Shown here in pieces: positions 1 through 7,726 of a stretch of 64,000 nt of DNA (its first letter is position 1; each line of letters opens with the position of its first letter). The position numbers and the translations under genes were made by a program. The stretch comes from Ruminococcaceae bacterium UBA6845 (GTDB taxonomy: Bacteria > Bacillota > Clostridia > Oscillospirales > Acutalibacteraceae). The notes below the pieces were generated by a model that saw only the letters and a program-made list of their open reading frames with translations, ran no database searches and had not been told where the DNA came from. The stretch lies in NCBI GenBank assembly GCA_002449395.1, contig DKDP01000033.1:62001-126000 (forward strand). The letters run 5' to 3'.

Positions 1-25
1 GCTCAAGCATATCCTGTTTTGACAT
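1..25 (-). CDS. infA: translation initiation factor IF-1, N-terminal fragment cut by the window edge
   Basis: Only the first eight codons are inside the window (MSKQDMLE, then cut). They match the usual start of bacterial IF-1, the small OB-fold factor that sits in the A site of the 30S subunit during initiation. A strong ribosome binding site (AAGGAGGTG on the minus strand, 32-40) lies just upstream and overlaps the stop codon of map, so the two genes are translationally close. The map-infA order is the normal end of the spc operon in Firmicutes, which supports the call although little protein is visible. Confidence 0.85.
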
Positions 26-38
26 ATACTGCACCTCC

Positions 39-788
39 TTAAAGCAGAGTGAGTATCTTTGGACCGCTCGGTGTGATTGCCACCGTGTGTTCAAAGTGTG
101 CCGACAGCTTACCGTCACGGGTTTTAACTGTCCATCCGTCCGGTAACGTCTTGACATCTGCCTTGCCGAGGTTAATCATCGGTTCAATGGCTATCGTCAT
201 TCCCGGCAACAGGCGAACTCCCCTACCGGGGGTTCCGTAATTCGGTACACTGGGATCCTCATGGAGCTTGTGGCCGACACCGTGTCCGACAAATTCACGG
301 ACAACGGAATAGCCTCTTGACTCGCAATGGCGCTGTACCGCCGAGCCTATATCGCCGATTCTGCCGCCTGCAACAGCCTTTTCGATGCCTAAGAACAGGC
401 TCTCCTTGGTCGTGTCGCACAGCCGCTTCGCCTCGGAGCTTATCGCTCCTGCGGCGAAAGTAGCAGCATTATCGCCGTTAAAGCCCTCGAGAACCGCACC
501 CAAGTCTATGCTTACGATGTCGCCCTCTTCGATAACACGCTTCTTGCTGGGTATTCCATGAATGACCTCGTCGTTTATGGAAATGCATGCGGTGGCAGGG
601 TAGCCGTTATAATTAAGGAAGTTTGGCTTTGCGCCGCACTTTATAATGTAATCATAGGCTATCTTATCTATCTCCGCCGTGGTTACACCAGGCTCGACAG
701 CCTCTCCTGCCAACTTTAATGCTCCTGCCGAAATGATGCAAGCCTCTCTCATGAGAGCGAGCTCTCTGTTCGTTTTGAGCACTATCAT
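39..788 (-). CDS. map: methionine aminopeptidase type I
   Basis: This 249-aa protein removes the initiator methionine from new proteins when the second residue is small. The pita-bread metal site is visible: the first Asp in SIDLGAVLEG, the second in GDNAATF, His in FVGHGVGHKLHEDP, Glu in AIEPMI and Glu in FEHTVAIT. The length is normal for the bacterial type Ia enzyme without an N-terminal zinc extension. The gene lies 2 nt downstream of adk and ends inside the ribosome binding site of infA, so it is expressed with the ribosomal protein operon and processes its products. Confidence 0.95.
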   Translation of the reverse strand: MIVLKTNRELALMREACIISAGALKLAGEAVEPGVTTAEIDKIAYDYIIKCGAKPNFLNYNGYPATACISINDEVIHGIPSKKRVIEEGDIVSIDLGAVLEGFNGDNAATFAAGAISSEAKRLCDTTKESLFLGIEKAVAGGRIGDIGSAVQRHCESRGYSVVREFVGHGVGHKLHEDPSVPNYGTPGRGVRLLPGMTIAIEPMINLGKADVKTLPDGWTVKTRDGKLSAHFEHTVAITPSGPKILTLL

Positions 789-790
789 GC

Positions 791-1423
791 TTAATCCTCC
801 AATGCCTTGAGTGTGAGCGCCGATGTGTCGGCGATCTCCTCCTGACCTTCAACTATTCTGAGAATGCCCTTCTTAGAATAGAAATCTTTAAGCGGCTCTG
901 TCTGCTTGTGATAAACAGCAAGTCTGTCAAGAACCGTTTCGGGAGCGTCGTCCTTACGCTGAATAAGTTCACCGTCGCAAGCGTCGCATACGCCCTCAGC
1001 CTTCGGAGCCTTGTACTCCAGATGGTAAGAGGAACCGCAATCCTTGCAAACACGTCTGCCCGACATTCTTGCAGCGATTTTCTCATCGGGAACCTCGATA
1101 TCAATGACTCTGTCAATGACAACGCCCATAGCGTCGAGTGCCTCCGCCTGAGGAATCGTGCGCGGGAAACCGTCAAGGATGAATCCGTTCGCACAGTCAT
1201 CCTTTGCAAGTCTTTCCTTGATGATGCCGATAACGACATCATCGGGAACGAGCTGACCCGCATCCATAAAAGACTTTGCTTTGAGTCCCATTTCCGTGCC
1301 CTGAGCAAGGGCTTCACGGATTATATTGCCCGTTGAGATCGCAGGAATGTTGAGAGCCTTGCAGATAACCTCTGCCTGTGTGCCCTTACCTGCGCCCGGG
1401 GCGCCGAGAAGAATTAATTTCAT
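791..1423 (-). CDS. adk: adenylate kinase with zinc-binding LID
   Basis: This 210-aa enzyme catalyses AMP + ATP = 2 ADP. The P-loop GAPGAGKGT is at the N-terminus, followed by the AMP-binding region (STGNIIREA) and DGFPRT. The LID carries two CxxC pairs (CKDC and CDAC) that form the structural zinc site typical of Gram-positive adenylate kinases; Gram-negative ones usually lack it. The gene sits between secY and map, as in most Firmicutes spc operons. The start has a good AAAAGGAGA ribosome binding site 9 nt upstream. Confidence 0.96.
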   Translation of the reverse strand: MKLILLGAPGAGKGTQAEVICKALNIPAISTGNIIREALAQGTEMGLKAKSFMDAGQLVPDDVVIGIIKERLAKDDCANGFILDGFPRTIPQAEALDAMGVVIDRVIDIEVPDEKIAARMSGRRVCKDCGSSYHLEYKAPKAEGVCDACDGELIQRKDDAPETVLDRLAVYHKQTEPLKDFYSKKGILRIVEGQEEIADTSALTLKALED

Positions 1424-1442
1424 AAATTATTCTCCTTTTTGA

Positions 1443-2768
1443 TTAATCAAGGAATCCCTTGTAATGACGCATCATCATCTGAGATTCAAGCTGCTTAACC
1501 GTCTCAATCGCAACACCGACAAGGATGATGATTGAAGTACCGCCGAGCGATACGTTCATCGGCTTGCCGCAGGCTGAAGTGATCAGCTGGAACAGAAGCG
1601 GGAAGAGCGCAACAACCGAGAGAAGAAGGGCTCCGAGCAATGTGATTCTCGAAAGGATCTTCTGAATATAATCGGAAGTCGGCTTACCGGGACGGATACC
1701 CGGAATTGCACCGCTGTTCTTACGGATGTTGTTAGCCATCTCGATCGGGTTGTACTGAATTGAAGCATAGAAATATGCGAAGAAGATTATCAGAAGGAAA
1801 TACAAAATCACATATACCCAGCTTGAGCTTGAGAAGAACTTGAAGAAATGGTCATACCAGCCGTCGCCTTCCTTGGCACCAACGAAGAGGTTGATTGTCG
1901 GAGGAAGTGAGAGGATTGATGAAGCGAAGATGATCGGCATAACACCCGACATATTAACCTTGATAGGAATATGAGTGTTCTGTCCGCCGTACATCTTACG
2001 GCCTACAACTCTCTTTGCGTACTGAACCGGGATTCTTCTCTCAGCGTTATCCATCCAAACGATGTAAGCGATCATAAGGATAAGGCAGATCGCAACTACA
2101 ACAGAGAGGACTGAATAAGCGCCGCCGTATGAGAAATAACCGCCGTTTGCATCGAAAAGTGAAGCGATGATTGACGGGATTCTCGCAACGATACCGGCGA
2201 AAAGAATGATTGAGATTCCGTTGCCGATTCCCTTGTCATTGATCTGCTCACCGAGCCACATAATAAGTGCGCATCCTGCGGAGAAGCAGAGGATAATAAC
2301 AAGTGCCTGGAAGATATCGGCAAAGACGCCGACGTCTTTCATAAGAAGATAATTATTTCCACGAAGGTAGAAATAGTAAGCTGTACTCTGAAGAAGAGCA
2401 AGACCGACCGTTACATAACGGGTGATCGTTGCGATCTTCTTGCGTCCCTCTTCGCCGTCCTTAGCAAGACGCTCAAGAGCGGGAATAGCGACTGTCAGCA
2501 ACTGAACGATGATGGAGCTGTTAATGTACGGTGTGATTGACATTGCGAAAATCGTACCGTAGTTAAAAGCGTTACCTGTCATCATATTCAGGTATTCCAT
2601 AAATGTACCGGACATCTGTGAGTCGGAGAAGATGCCGTTGGCACCAGCTGCGACAAACGGAACCGGGATGGCTGCACCGATTCTGAAAATCAGAACGATA
2701 AGAGCCGTAAATAAAATTTTCTTACGAAGATCCGGGATTTTCCATGCGTTGGCAAGCGTCCTCAACAT
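1443..2768 (-). CDS. secY: protein translocase subunit SecY
   Basis: SecY is the 441-aa pore subunit of the SecYEG channel in the cytoplasmic membrane. The sequence shows the expected ten hydrophobic segments, beginning with KKILFTALIVLIFRIGAAIPVP, and the plug-region motif SGTFMEYLNMMTG. Cytoplasmic-loop hallmarks such as RIPVQYAKRVVGRKMYGG are present, and the C-terminus (ESQMMMRHYKGFLD) is typical. The start codon lies 2 nt from the rplO stop and its ribosome binding site lies inside rplO, so translation is coupled to the ribosomal protein genes. Confidence 0.97.
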   Translation of the reverse strand: MLRTLANAWKIPDLRKKILFTALIVLIFRIGAAIPVPFVAAGANGIFSDSQMSGTFMEYLNMMTGNAFNYGTIFAMSITPYINSSIIVQLLTVAIPALERLAKDGEEGRKKIATITRYVTVGLALLQSTAYYFYLRGNNYLLMKDVGVFADIFQALVIILCFSAGCALIMWLGEQINDKGIGNGISIILFAGIVARIPSIIASLFDANGGYFSYGGAYSVLSVVVAICLILMIAYIVWMDNAERRIPVQYAKRVVGRKMYGGQNTHIPIKVNMSGVMPIIFASSILSLPPTINLFVGAKEGDGWYDHFFKFFSSSSWVYVILYFLLIIFFAYFYASIQYNPIEMANNIRKNSGAIPGIRPGKPTSDYIQKILSRITLLGALLLSVVALFPLLFQLITSACGKPMNVSLGGTSIIILVGVAIETVKQLESQMMMRHYKGFLD

Positions 2769-2769
2769 T

Positions 2770-3222
2770 TCAAATCACCTCTGCAATTCCGCCCGCAGCC
2801 TCGATCTTCTGCTTCGCAGACTCTGAGAATGCGTTAGCTTTAACTGTGAGCTTCTTAGTAAGCTCGCCGTTACCGAGGATCTTTACGCCGTCAAAAGAAT
2901 TCTTAACGAGACCTGCTGCTCTGAGAGCCTCAGTGTCAACAACTGCGCCGTTGTCAAACTTCTTCTCGAGATCCTTTACGTTGAGGGCAACGATCTCTTT
3001 GCGGAATATATTATTGAAACCTCTCTTGGGAAGACGTCTCTGTAAAGGCATCTGGCCGCCTTCAAAGCCCGGACGCATTCCACGACCTGCTCTGGCTTTC
3101 TGACCCTTATGGCCTTTACCTGCAGTTTTACCCTGACCGGAACCTGCACCTCTACCGATACGCTTACGCTCCTTTGTTGAGCCCGGCGCCGGAGAAAGTT
3201 CGTGCAACTTCATAATTCGCAC
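2770..3222 (-). CDS. rplO: 50S ribosomal protein L15
   Basis: L15 is an assembly protein of the large subunit that binds 23S rRNA through a long Gly/Arg/Lys-rich N-terminal extension. That extension is clear here: KERKRIGRGAGSGQGKTAG followed by a GQKAR and GRGMRPGFEGGQMPL segment. At 150 aa it is full length. The predicted protein starts MRIMKLHEL; the usual L15 start is MKLHEL, so initiation at the internal Met (codon 4) is also possible. Gene order rpmD-rplO-secY is as expected. Confidence 0.95.
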   Translation of the reverse strand: MRIMKLHELSPAPGSTKERKRIGRGAGSGQGKTAGKGHKGQKARAGRGMRPGFEGGQMPLQRRLPKRGFNNIFRKEIVALNVKDLEKKFDNGAVVDTEALRAAGLVKNSFDGVKILGNGELTKKLTVKANAFSESAKQKIEAAGGIAEVI

Positions 3223-3230
3223 CTCCTTGC

Positions 3231-3410
3231 TTATGCTTCGGTTACGTCGATAAGGTGCTGAATCTTCTTTACCTTACCGAGTGTCTGGGGATTGTTCGGC
3301 TGAACCGAAACATCTCCGATCTTATGAAGACCAAGTGCATGAGCGGTGGCAATCTGGTCCTTTTTGCTGCCGATCAAGCTCTTAACGAGCTTTACCTGTA
3401 CATCTGCCAT
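3231..3410 (-). CDS. rpmD: 50S ribosomal protein L30
   Basis: This 59-aa protein begins MADVQVKLVKSLIG and contains the L30 hallmark of a basic KKDQIATAHALGLHKIGD segment followed by NNPQTLGKVKKIQHL. L30 is a small two-layer alpha/beta protein on the surface of the large subunit. The gene is a short reading frame in the gap between rpsE and rplO, exactly where rpmD belongs in the spc operon. Its start follows a GGAGGGCGGTAC-type ribosome binding region. I am confident because both sequence and position agree. Confidence 0.95.
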   Translation of the reverse strand: MADVQVKLVKSLIGSKKDQIATAHALGLHKIGDVSVQPNNPQTLGKVKKIQHLIDVTEA

Positions 3411-3424
3411 TTGTACCGCCCTCC

Positions 3425-3925
3425 TTAACCTAAAATTTCCTTAGCTGACTTGTCACGAACTGCTGCAACCTCGTCAACGTCACGGAGTTTTGAAAGACCG
3501 TCAATAGTAGCTCTTACTACATTGCACGGATTGTTTGAACGCAGTGCCTTTGAACGGATGTCTCTGATTCCTACTGACTCAACGACAGCACGAACCGGAC
3601 CGCCTGCGATAACACCGGTACCGGGAGCAGCCGGCTTGAGAAGTACAACGCCTGCGCCGTATTTACCGATGATCTCATGAGGAATAGTTGTTCCTCTGAG
3701 AGAAACTTTAATAAGGTTCTTCTTCGCATCCTCGATACCCTTACGGATAGCGTCCGGAACTTCGCCCGACTTACCGATACCGAAGCCGACTGTTCCGTTG
3801 CCGTCGCCGACAACTACAAGAGCAGCGAACTTGAAGATACGACCACCTTTAACTGTCTTAGAAACACGGTTGATAGTTACAACACGTTCTGTAAGTTCCA
3901 TAGCCGATGCATCAATCTTAGCCAA
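3425..3925 (-). CDS. rpsE: 30S ribosomal protein S5
   Basis: S5 (166 aa) helps decoding accuracy and mRNA unwinding at the entry tunnel of the small subunit. The double-stranded-RNA-binding N-terminal domain is seen in ELTERVVTINRVSKTVKGGR and FAALVVVGDGNGTVGFGIGK. The C-terminal domain includes PAAPGTGVIAGGPVRAVVE and the conserved GIRDIRSKALRSNNPCNVV stretch. The start ATG follows an AGGAGGAATT ribosome binding site. Length and gene order are normal. Confidence 0.96.
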   Translation of the reverse strand: MAKIDASAMELTERVVTINRVSKTVKGGRIFKFAALVVVGDGNGTVGFGIGKSGEVPDAIRKGIEDAKKNLIKVSLRGTTIPHEIIGKYGAGVVLLKPAAPGTGVIAGGPVRAVVESVGIRDIRSKALRSNNPCNVVRATIDGLSKLRDVDEVAAVRDKSAKEILG

Positions 3926-3943
3926 AAGTAATTCCTCCTTACC

Positions 3944-4303
3944 TTAGAACTTGAGGCCGCCCTCACGGGCGCCTTCGGCCAGTTCCTGAACACGGCCGTG
4001 GTATATATAGCCGCCTCGGTCAAATACGCATTCTTCAATGCCTTTGTCCTTAGCACGCTGTGCGAGTATCTCGCCCACCTTGTGAGCTGCGGCTTTGTTT
4101 CCGCCGTATTCCGTGAAATCCTTCTCAACAGTAGAAGCGCTGACAAGTGTTACGCCTGCCTCGTCATCTATTAACTGAGCGTAGATGTTCTGTAATGAGC
4201 GGAATACATCAAGGCGGGGGCACTGAGCTGTGCCGGAGATCTTGTTACGTACTCTCTGGTGACGTGCAAGTCTCGCCTTATTACTGTCTGGTCTGTTAAC
4301 CAT
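3944..4303 (-). CDS. rplR: 50S ribosomal protein L18
   Basis: L18 (119 aa) binds 5S rRNA and links it to the large subunit together with L5. The N-terminus has the basic RLARHQRVRNKISGTAQCPR segment that contacts RNA, followed by LDVFRSLQNIYAQLIDD and a C-terminal FDRGGYIYHGRVQELAEGA motif typical of the family. It starts 24 nt after the rplF stop with a GAAGGAGTG ribosome binding site. Confidence 0.96.
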   Translation of the reverse strand: MVNRPDSNKARLARHQRVRNKISGTAQCPRLDVFRSLQNIYAQLIDDEAGVTLVSASTVEKDFTEYGGNKAAAHKVGEILAQRAKDKGIEECVFDRGGYIYHGRVQELAEGAREGGLKF

Positions 4304-4327
4304 AAGTTTTTCACTCCTTCATTAAGA

Positions 4328-4873
4328 TTATTTGCCACCCTTACCGGCTTTACCTTCCTTACGGCGGATATGTTCATCAGCATACTTGATGCCCTTACCC
4401 TTATAAGGCTCCGGAGGACGCTTCTCGCGTACTTCAGCGGCAAACTGACCTACCTTCTGCTTGTCAGGACCGGAAATAACGATTTTATTCGGTGCGGGAA
4501 CTTCGATCTTGATGCCCTCGGGCTGATCCATAAATACCTGATGTGAATAACCGATATTCATAACAAGCTGTGTTCCCTGCATAGCGGCACGATAACCGAT
4601 ACCGTTGATCTCAAGCTCCTTCTTGTATCCGTGAGCAACACCCTCAACCATATTGGCGATAAGTGTTCTTGTAAGACCGTGAAGAGACTTGTTGAGCTTT
4701 TCATCATTCGGACGAGTAACAACGATCTCGTTGTTCTCAACTGCAACAGCGATATTGCTGTGCACTGTTCTGGTAAGAGTTCCCTGAGGTCCCTTTACGG
4801 TAACAGTGCTGCCGTCGATCGTAACATCAACGCCTGCAGGAATTGCGATTGGCAACTTACCTATACGTGACAT
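4328..4873 (-). CDS. rplF: 50S ribosomal protein L6
   Basis: L6 (181 aa) lies near the factor-binding site of the large subunit. The protein begins MSRIGKLPIAIPAGVDV, the canonical L6 start; an in-frame upstream start (at 4897) would add eight residues that run through the GGGGAGGTG ribosome binding site, so the ATG at 4873 was chosen. The conserved C-terminal KIEVPAPNKIVISGPDKQKVG and RPPEPYKGKGIKY motifs are present. Confidence 0.96.
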   Translation of the reverse strand: MSRIGKLPIAIPAGVDVTIDGSTVTVKGPQGTLTRTVHSNIAVAVENNEIVVTRPNDEKLNKSLHGLTRTLIANMVEGVAHGYKKELEINGIGYRAAMQGTQLVMNIGYSHQVFMDQPEGIKIEVPAPNKIVISGPDKQKVGQFAAEVREKRPPEPYKGKGIKYADEHIRRKEGKAGKGGK

Positions 4874-4890
4874 TCTAACAGCACCTCCCC

Positions 4891-5289
4891 TTACCAAACG
4901 AATGCAAGAACTTCACCGCCGACGTTAGCCTTGCGTGCGTCCTTGTCTGTCATAACGCCCTTGGATGTGGAAACGATTGCGATACCGAGGCCCTTCATAA
5001 CCTTCGGCATATCCTCACAACCTGAGTAAATTCTCAGACCGGGCTTTGAAACTCTGCGTAAACCTGTGATGGCTGCGGTCTTGTTCTGACCGTACTTGAG
5101 GGCGATCTCGATCATACCCTGCTTTCCGTCATCCTCAACCTTGAAGCCTTTGATATAACCTTCATCTACAAGAATCTGAGCAATTGCCTTCTTCATGTTA
5201 GATGCCGGGATTTTGACAGAATCATGTTTTGCAGAACTTGCGTTGCGAATTCTGGTCAACATATCTGCGATTGAATCTGTAGTTTGCAT
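4891..5289 (-). CDS. rpsH: 30S ribosomal protein S8
   Basis: S8 (132 aa) nucleates assembly of the central domain of 16S rRNA; in E. coli it also represses the spc operon. The N-terminal DSIADMLTRIRNASSAKH motif and C-terminal STSKGVMTDKDARKANVGGE and VLAFVW segments are diagnostic. The gene lies between rpsZ and rplF. No obvious S8-type operator structure was picked out near rplE by eye, so autoregulation is not claimed. Confidence 0.96.
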   Translation of the reverse strand: MQTTDSIADMLTRIRNASSAKHDSVKIPASNMKKAIAQILVDEGYIKGFKVEDDGKQGMIEIALKYGQNKTAAITGLRRVSKPGLRIYSGCEDMPKVMKGLGIAIVSTSKGVMTDKDARKANVGGEVLAFVW

Positions 5290-5320
5290 ACCGTCAACCT
5301 CCTTAATGCAATTACTCTGA

Positions 5321-5506
5321 TTACCAACTTGCTTTCTTTACTCCGGGGATCTGACCTGCATGAGCAAGCTCCCTGAAGCAGATACGGCAAACGCCGTACT
5401 TACGAAGATATGCATGTGGTCTGCCGCAGATCTTGCATCTGTTATATGCTCTTGATGAATACTTTGCAGTCTTAGCCTGCTTAACCTTCATTGATGTCTT
5501 AGCCAC
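5321..5506 (-). CDS. rpsZ: 30S ribosomal protein S14, zinc-binding type Z
   Basis: This 61-aa S14 carries the zinc-dependent CxxC...CxxC signature (CKICGRPHAYLRKYGVCRIC), marking the short C+ form found in Firmicutes. It belongs to the head of the small subunit, next to the tRNA sites. The basic N-terminus AKTSMKVKQAKTAKYSSRAY is typical. It is encoded between rplE and rpsH as expected and is preceded by an AAGGAGGTAT ribosome binding site. Confidence 0.96.
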   Translation of the reverse strand: MAKTSMKVKQAKTAKYSSRAYNRCKICGRPHAYLRKYGVCRICFRELAHAGQIPGVKKASW

Positions 5507-5518
5507 AATTATACCTCC

Positions 5519-6061
5519 TTATTTCTCAAACGGAGCACCCATAAGCGTAAGCAGCTCACGAGCCTCTTCGTCAGTTTTTGCTGTGGTTACGAAGCAAATA
5601 TCCATACCACGTACCTTATCGACCTTATCGTAGTCGATTTCGGGGAATATAAGCTGCTCCTTGATACCCATGGAGTAGTTTCCACGGCCGTCAAATGAGT
5701 TAGCGTTAATTCCTCTGAAGTCACGAACACGGGGGAGAGCGAGATTGAAGAATCTGTCAAGGAATTCATACATTCTGTCGCCTCTGAGTGTGACCTTAAC
5801 GCCGATTGTCATACCTTCACGGAGCTTGAAGTTAGCAACTGACTTCTTAGCCTTGCAAAGAACAGGCTTCTGACCTGTGATCTGGCTGAGATCGCTTACG
5901 ATAGCGTCAACAACCTTCGGGTTGTCTCTTGCTTCGCCGCAAGCAACGTTGATAACGATCTTATCAAGCTTAGGGATCTGCATGACACTCTTGTATTCAA
6001 ACTTTTTCATCAAAGCCGGTGCGACTTCGTTAACATAGGTTTCTTTTAACCTTGCTGCCAT
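5519..6061 (-). CDS. rplE: 50S ribosomal protein L5
   Basis: L5 (180 aa) binds 5S rRNA and forms part of the central protuberance. Motifs include MKKFEYKSVMQIPKLDKIV near the start, KPVLCKAKKSVANFKLREG in the middle and the C-terminal GMDICFVTTAKTDEEARELL segment. Length, motifs and the rplX-rplE-rpsZ order are all canonical. A GGGAGGTAC ribosome binding site precedes the ATG. Confidence 0.96.
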   Translation of the reverse strand: MAARLKETYVNEVAPALMKKFEYKSVMQIPKLDKIVINVACGEARDNPKVVDAIVSDLSQITGQKPVLCKAKKSVANFKLREGMTIGVKVTLRGDRMYEFLDRFFNLALPRVRDFRGINANSFDGRGNYSMGIKEQLIFPEIDYDKVDKVRGMDICFVTTAKTDEEARELLTLMGAPFEK

Positions 6062-6080
6062 TTGTCATGTACCTCCCTTA

Positions 6081-6407
6081 TTAAAATTCAGCGTTGCACT
6101 TTTTGCAAATGCGCTTCTTATCTTTCTTGCCGTCAGCCTTAGCTGCGTGACCGACTCTTGTCGGTCTGCCGCACTTCGGACAAACGAGCTGTACCTTATC
6201 GGCATAGAGTGCGCTCTCAGCCTTTACAAGGCCTCCCTGCTCACCCATCTGTCTCGGCTTAACATGCTTTGTTACGATGTTAACGCCCTCAACGATAACC
6301 TTACCCTCTGAAGGAGCAACCTGGAGAACCTTACCCTTGGCTCCACGGTACTTACCGTTGATTACGATGACCTGATCACCGGTCTTAACGTGTACTTTAT
6401 TACTCAT
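6081..6407 (-). CDS. rplX: 50S ribosomal protein L24 with C-terminal zinc-ribbon cysteines
   Basis: L24 (108 aa) is an early assembly protein of the large subunit. The KOW domain is visible in GDQVIVINGKYRGAKGKVLQV. The C-terminal half has four cysteines in two pairs (CPKC ... CKKC), a zinc-ribbon arrangement found in some but not all bacterial L24 proteins. Zinc binding is inferred from spacing only. The gene sits between rplN and rplE. Confidence 0.95.
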   Translation of the reverse strand: MSNKVHVKTGDQVIVINGKYRGAKGKVLQVAPSEGKVIVEGVNIVTKHVKPRQMGEQGGLVKAESALYADKVQLVCPKCGRPTRVGHAAKADGKKDKKRICKKCNAEF

Positions 6408-6422
6408 TGTTGCACCCCCTGA

Positions 6423-6791
6423 TTAAAGCACTTCGGGAGCGAGTGAAAGGATCTTCATGAAGTCATGGTCACGAAGCTCTCTTGCAACAGGTCCAAAAAT
6501 ACGTGTGCCCTTTGGGTTTTTATCGTCTCTGATGATGACAGCCGCATTTTCGTCAAAACGAATGTATGTGCCGTCGTTGCGGCGTACGCCGCTTGCAGTA
6601 CGAACAACTACTGCCTTTACAACCTCGCCCTTCTTTACGACGCCGCCGGGTGTTGCTTTCTTAACCGAAGCAACGATAACGTCGCCGATGTTGGCGTATC
6701 TTCTGCCGGTACCACCGAGAACTCGGATACATCTGATCTCCTTCGCTCCGGTGTTGTCGGCAACTTTGAGGTTACTTTCTTGCTGTATCAC
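6423..6791 (-). CDS. rplN: 50S ribosomal protein L14
   Basis: L14 (122 aa) forms an intersubunit bridge and is the contact site of the silencing factor RsfS, which is also encoded in this window (34471-34827). The start MIQQESNLKVADNTGAKE and the motif VLGGTGRRYANIGDVIVASV are diagnostic. The protein ends in the conserved FGPVARELRDHDFMKILSLAPEVL region. The ribosome binding site GTAAGGAGG is strong. Confidence 0.96.
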   Translation of the reverse strand: MIQQESNLKVADNTGAKEIRCIRVLGGTGRRYANIGDVIVASVKKATPGGVVKKGEVVKAVVVRTASGVRRNDGTYIRFDENAAVIIRDDKNPKGTRIFGPVARELRDHDFMKILSLAPEVL

Positions 6792-6819
6792 AGTGTTTGC
6801 CTCCTTACACCTGCGCCAA

Positions 6820-7077
6820 TTATTTGGCTTTCTCGATAATCTCGACTACACGCCATCTCTTATCCTTTGAAAGAGGACGTGTTTCCATAATCAATACCTT
6901 GTCGCCTACGCCGCACTCGTTCTTCTCGTCGTGAGCCTTGAACTTGATTGTACGGTTGACGATCTTCTTATAAAGCGGATGCTTTATCTTGTCCTTAACA
7001 GTTACAACGACTGTCTTATCCATCTTGTCGCTGCTGACAACGCCTACACGTGTCTTTCTGAGGTTTCTTTCTTCCAT
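6820..7077 (-). CDS. rpsQ: 30S ribosomal protein S17
   Basis: S17 (85 aa) is a primary 16S rRNA-binding OB-fold protein. The protein reads MEERNLRKTRVGVVSSDKMD, the usual S17 start; a longer frame beginning at 7098 would run through the AGGGAGGTT ribosome binding site and was rejected. The DKTVVVTVKDKIKHPLYKK motif and KVLIMETRPLSKDKRW segment are typical. Confidence 0.95.
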   Translation of the reverse strand: MEERNLRKTRVGVVSSDKMDKTVVVTVKDKIKHPLYKKIVNRTIKFKAHDEKNECGVGDKVLIMETRPLSKDKRWRVVEIIEKAK

Positions 7078-7097
7078 TACAGTTAACCTCCCTTTCA

Positions 7098-7301
7098 TTA
7101 CGACTCAGCGCCGTGGAGCTCGATATCACGCTGAACAGTCTTGATTCTTGCGATATCCTTCTTTACGGCGTTAATACGCATTGGGTTGTCGAGCTGGTTA
7201 ATGGCCTGCTGGAAACGAAGCTTGAAAAGCTCATCCTTAAGATCGTGAAGCTTGGTGTCAAGCTCGCTTGCGGACATTTTTCTGATTTCACTTGCTTTCA
7301 T
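7098..7301 (-). CDS. rpmC: 50S ribosomal protein L29
   Basis: L29 (67 aa) is a small two-helix protein at the exit of the peptide tunnel, part of the docking site for trigger factor, which is also encoded in this window. The sequence MKASEIRKMSASELDTKL and the conserved FKLRFQQAINQLDNPMRI and VKKDIARIKT segments are diagnostic. Its ATG overlaps the rplP stop by one base (TAATG), so the genes are translationally coupled. Confidence 0.96.
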   Translation of the reverse strand: MKASEIRKMSASELDTKLHDLKDELFKLRFQQAINQLDNPMRINAVKKDIARIKTVQRDIELHGAES

Positions 7302-7726
7302 TACTGCTCACCACCCGTTTCTTCTTTAGTAACAAACTTGCATTTGATCGGGAGCTTGTTAGCTGCGAGACGAAGAGCCTCACGAGCTGTGTCCTCATCA
7401 ACACCTGCAATTTCAAACATAACTCTGCCCGGCTTAACGACTGCAACCCAGTATTCAGGTGATCCTTTACCTGAACCCATTCGGGTCTCAGCCGGCTTCT
7501 CTGTGATCGGCTTATCCGGGAAAATCTTGATCCAAACCTGACCGTTACGCTTGATGTAACGAGTCATAGCGATACGAGCTGCCTCGATCTGGTTTGAAGT
7601 AATCCATGCCGGCTCGAGAGCCTGAAGTCCAAATTCACCGTTGGTAACCTTGTTACCACGTGTTGCCTTACCCTTCAGACGACCTCTCTGAACACGACGA
7701 TATTTAACTCTCTTAGGTAACAGCAT
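7301..7726 (-). CDS. rplP: 50S ribosomal protein L16
   Basis: L16 (141 aa) organises the A-site region of the large subunit. The start MLLPKRVKYRRVQRGRLKG and the motif FGLQALEPAWITSNQIEAAR are diagnostic, and GSGKGSPEYWVAVVKPGR holds the conserved loop. Both ends overlap the neighbouring genes by one base (TAATG junctions with rpsC and rpmC), giving a tightly coupled rpsC-rplP-rpmC block. Confidence 0.96.
   Translation of the reverse strand: MLLPKRVKYRRVQRGRLKGKATRGNKVTNGEFGLQALEPAWITSNQIEAARIAMTRYIKRNGQVWIKIFPDKPITEKPAETRMGSGKGSPEYWVAVVKPGRVMFEIAGVDEDTAREALRLAANKLPIKCKFVTKEETGGEQ

Noticed and set aside
908..1336. 142-aa open frame on the plus strand opposite adk
   Set aside because: It is a shadow of adk in another frame, with no ribosome binding site and no family resemblance. 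Similar long antisense frames across the ribosomal operon were rejected for the same reason.
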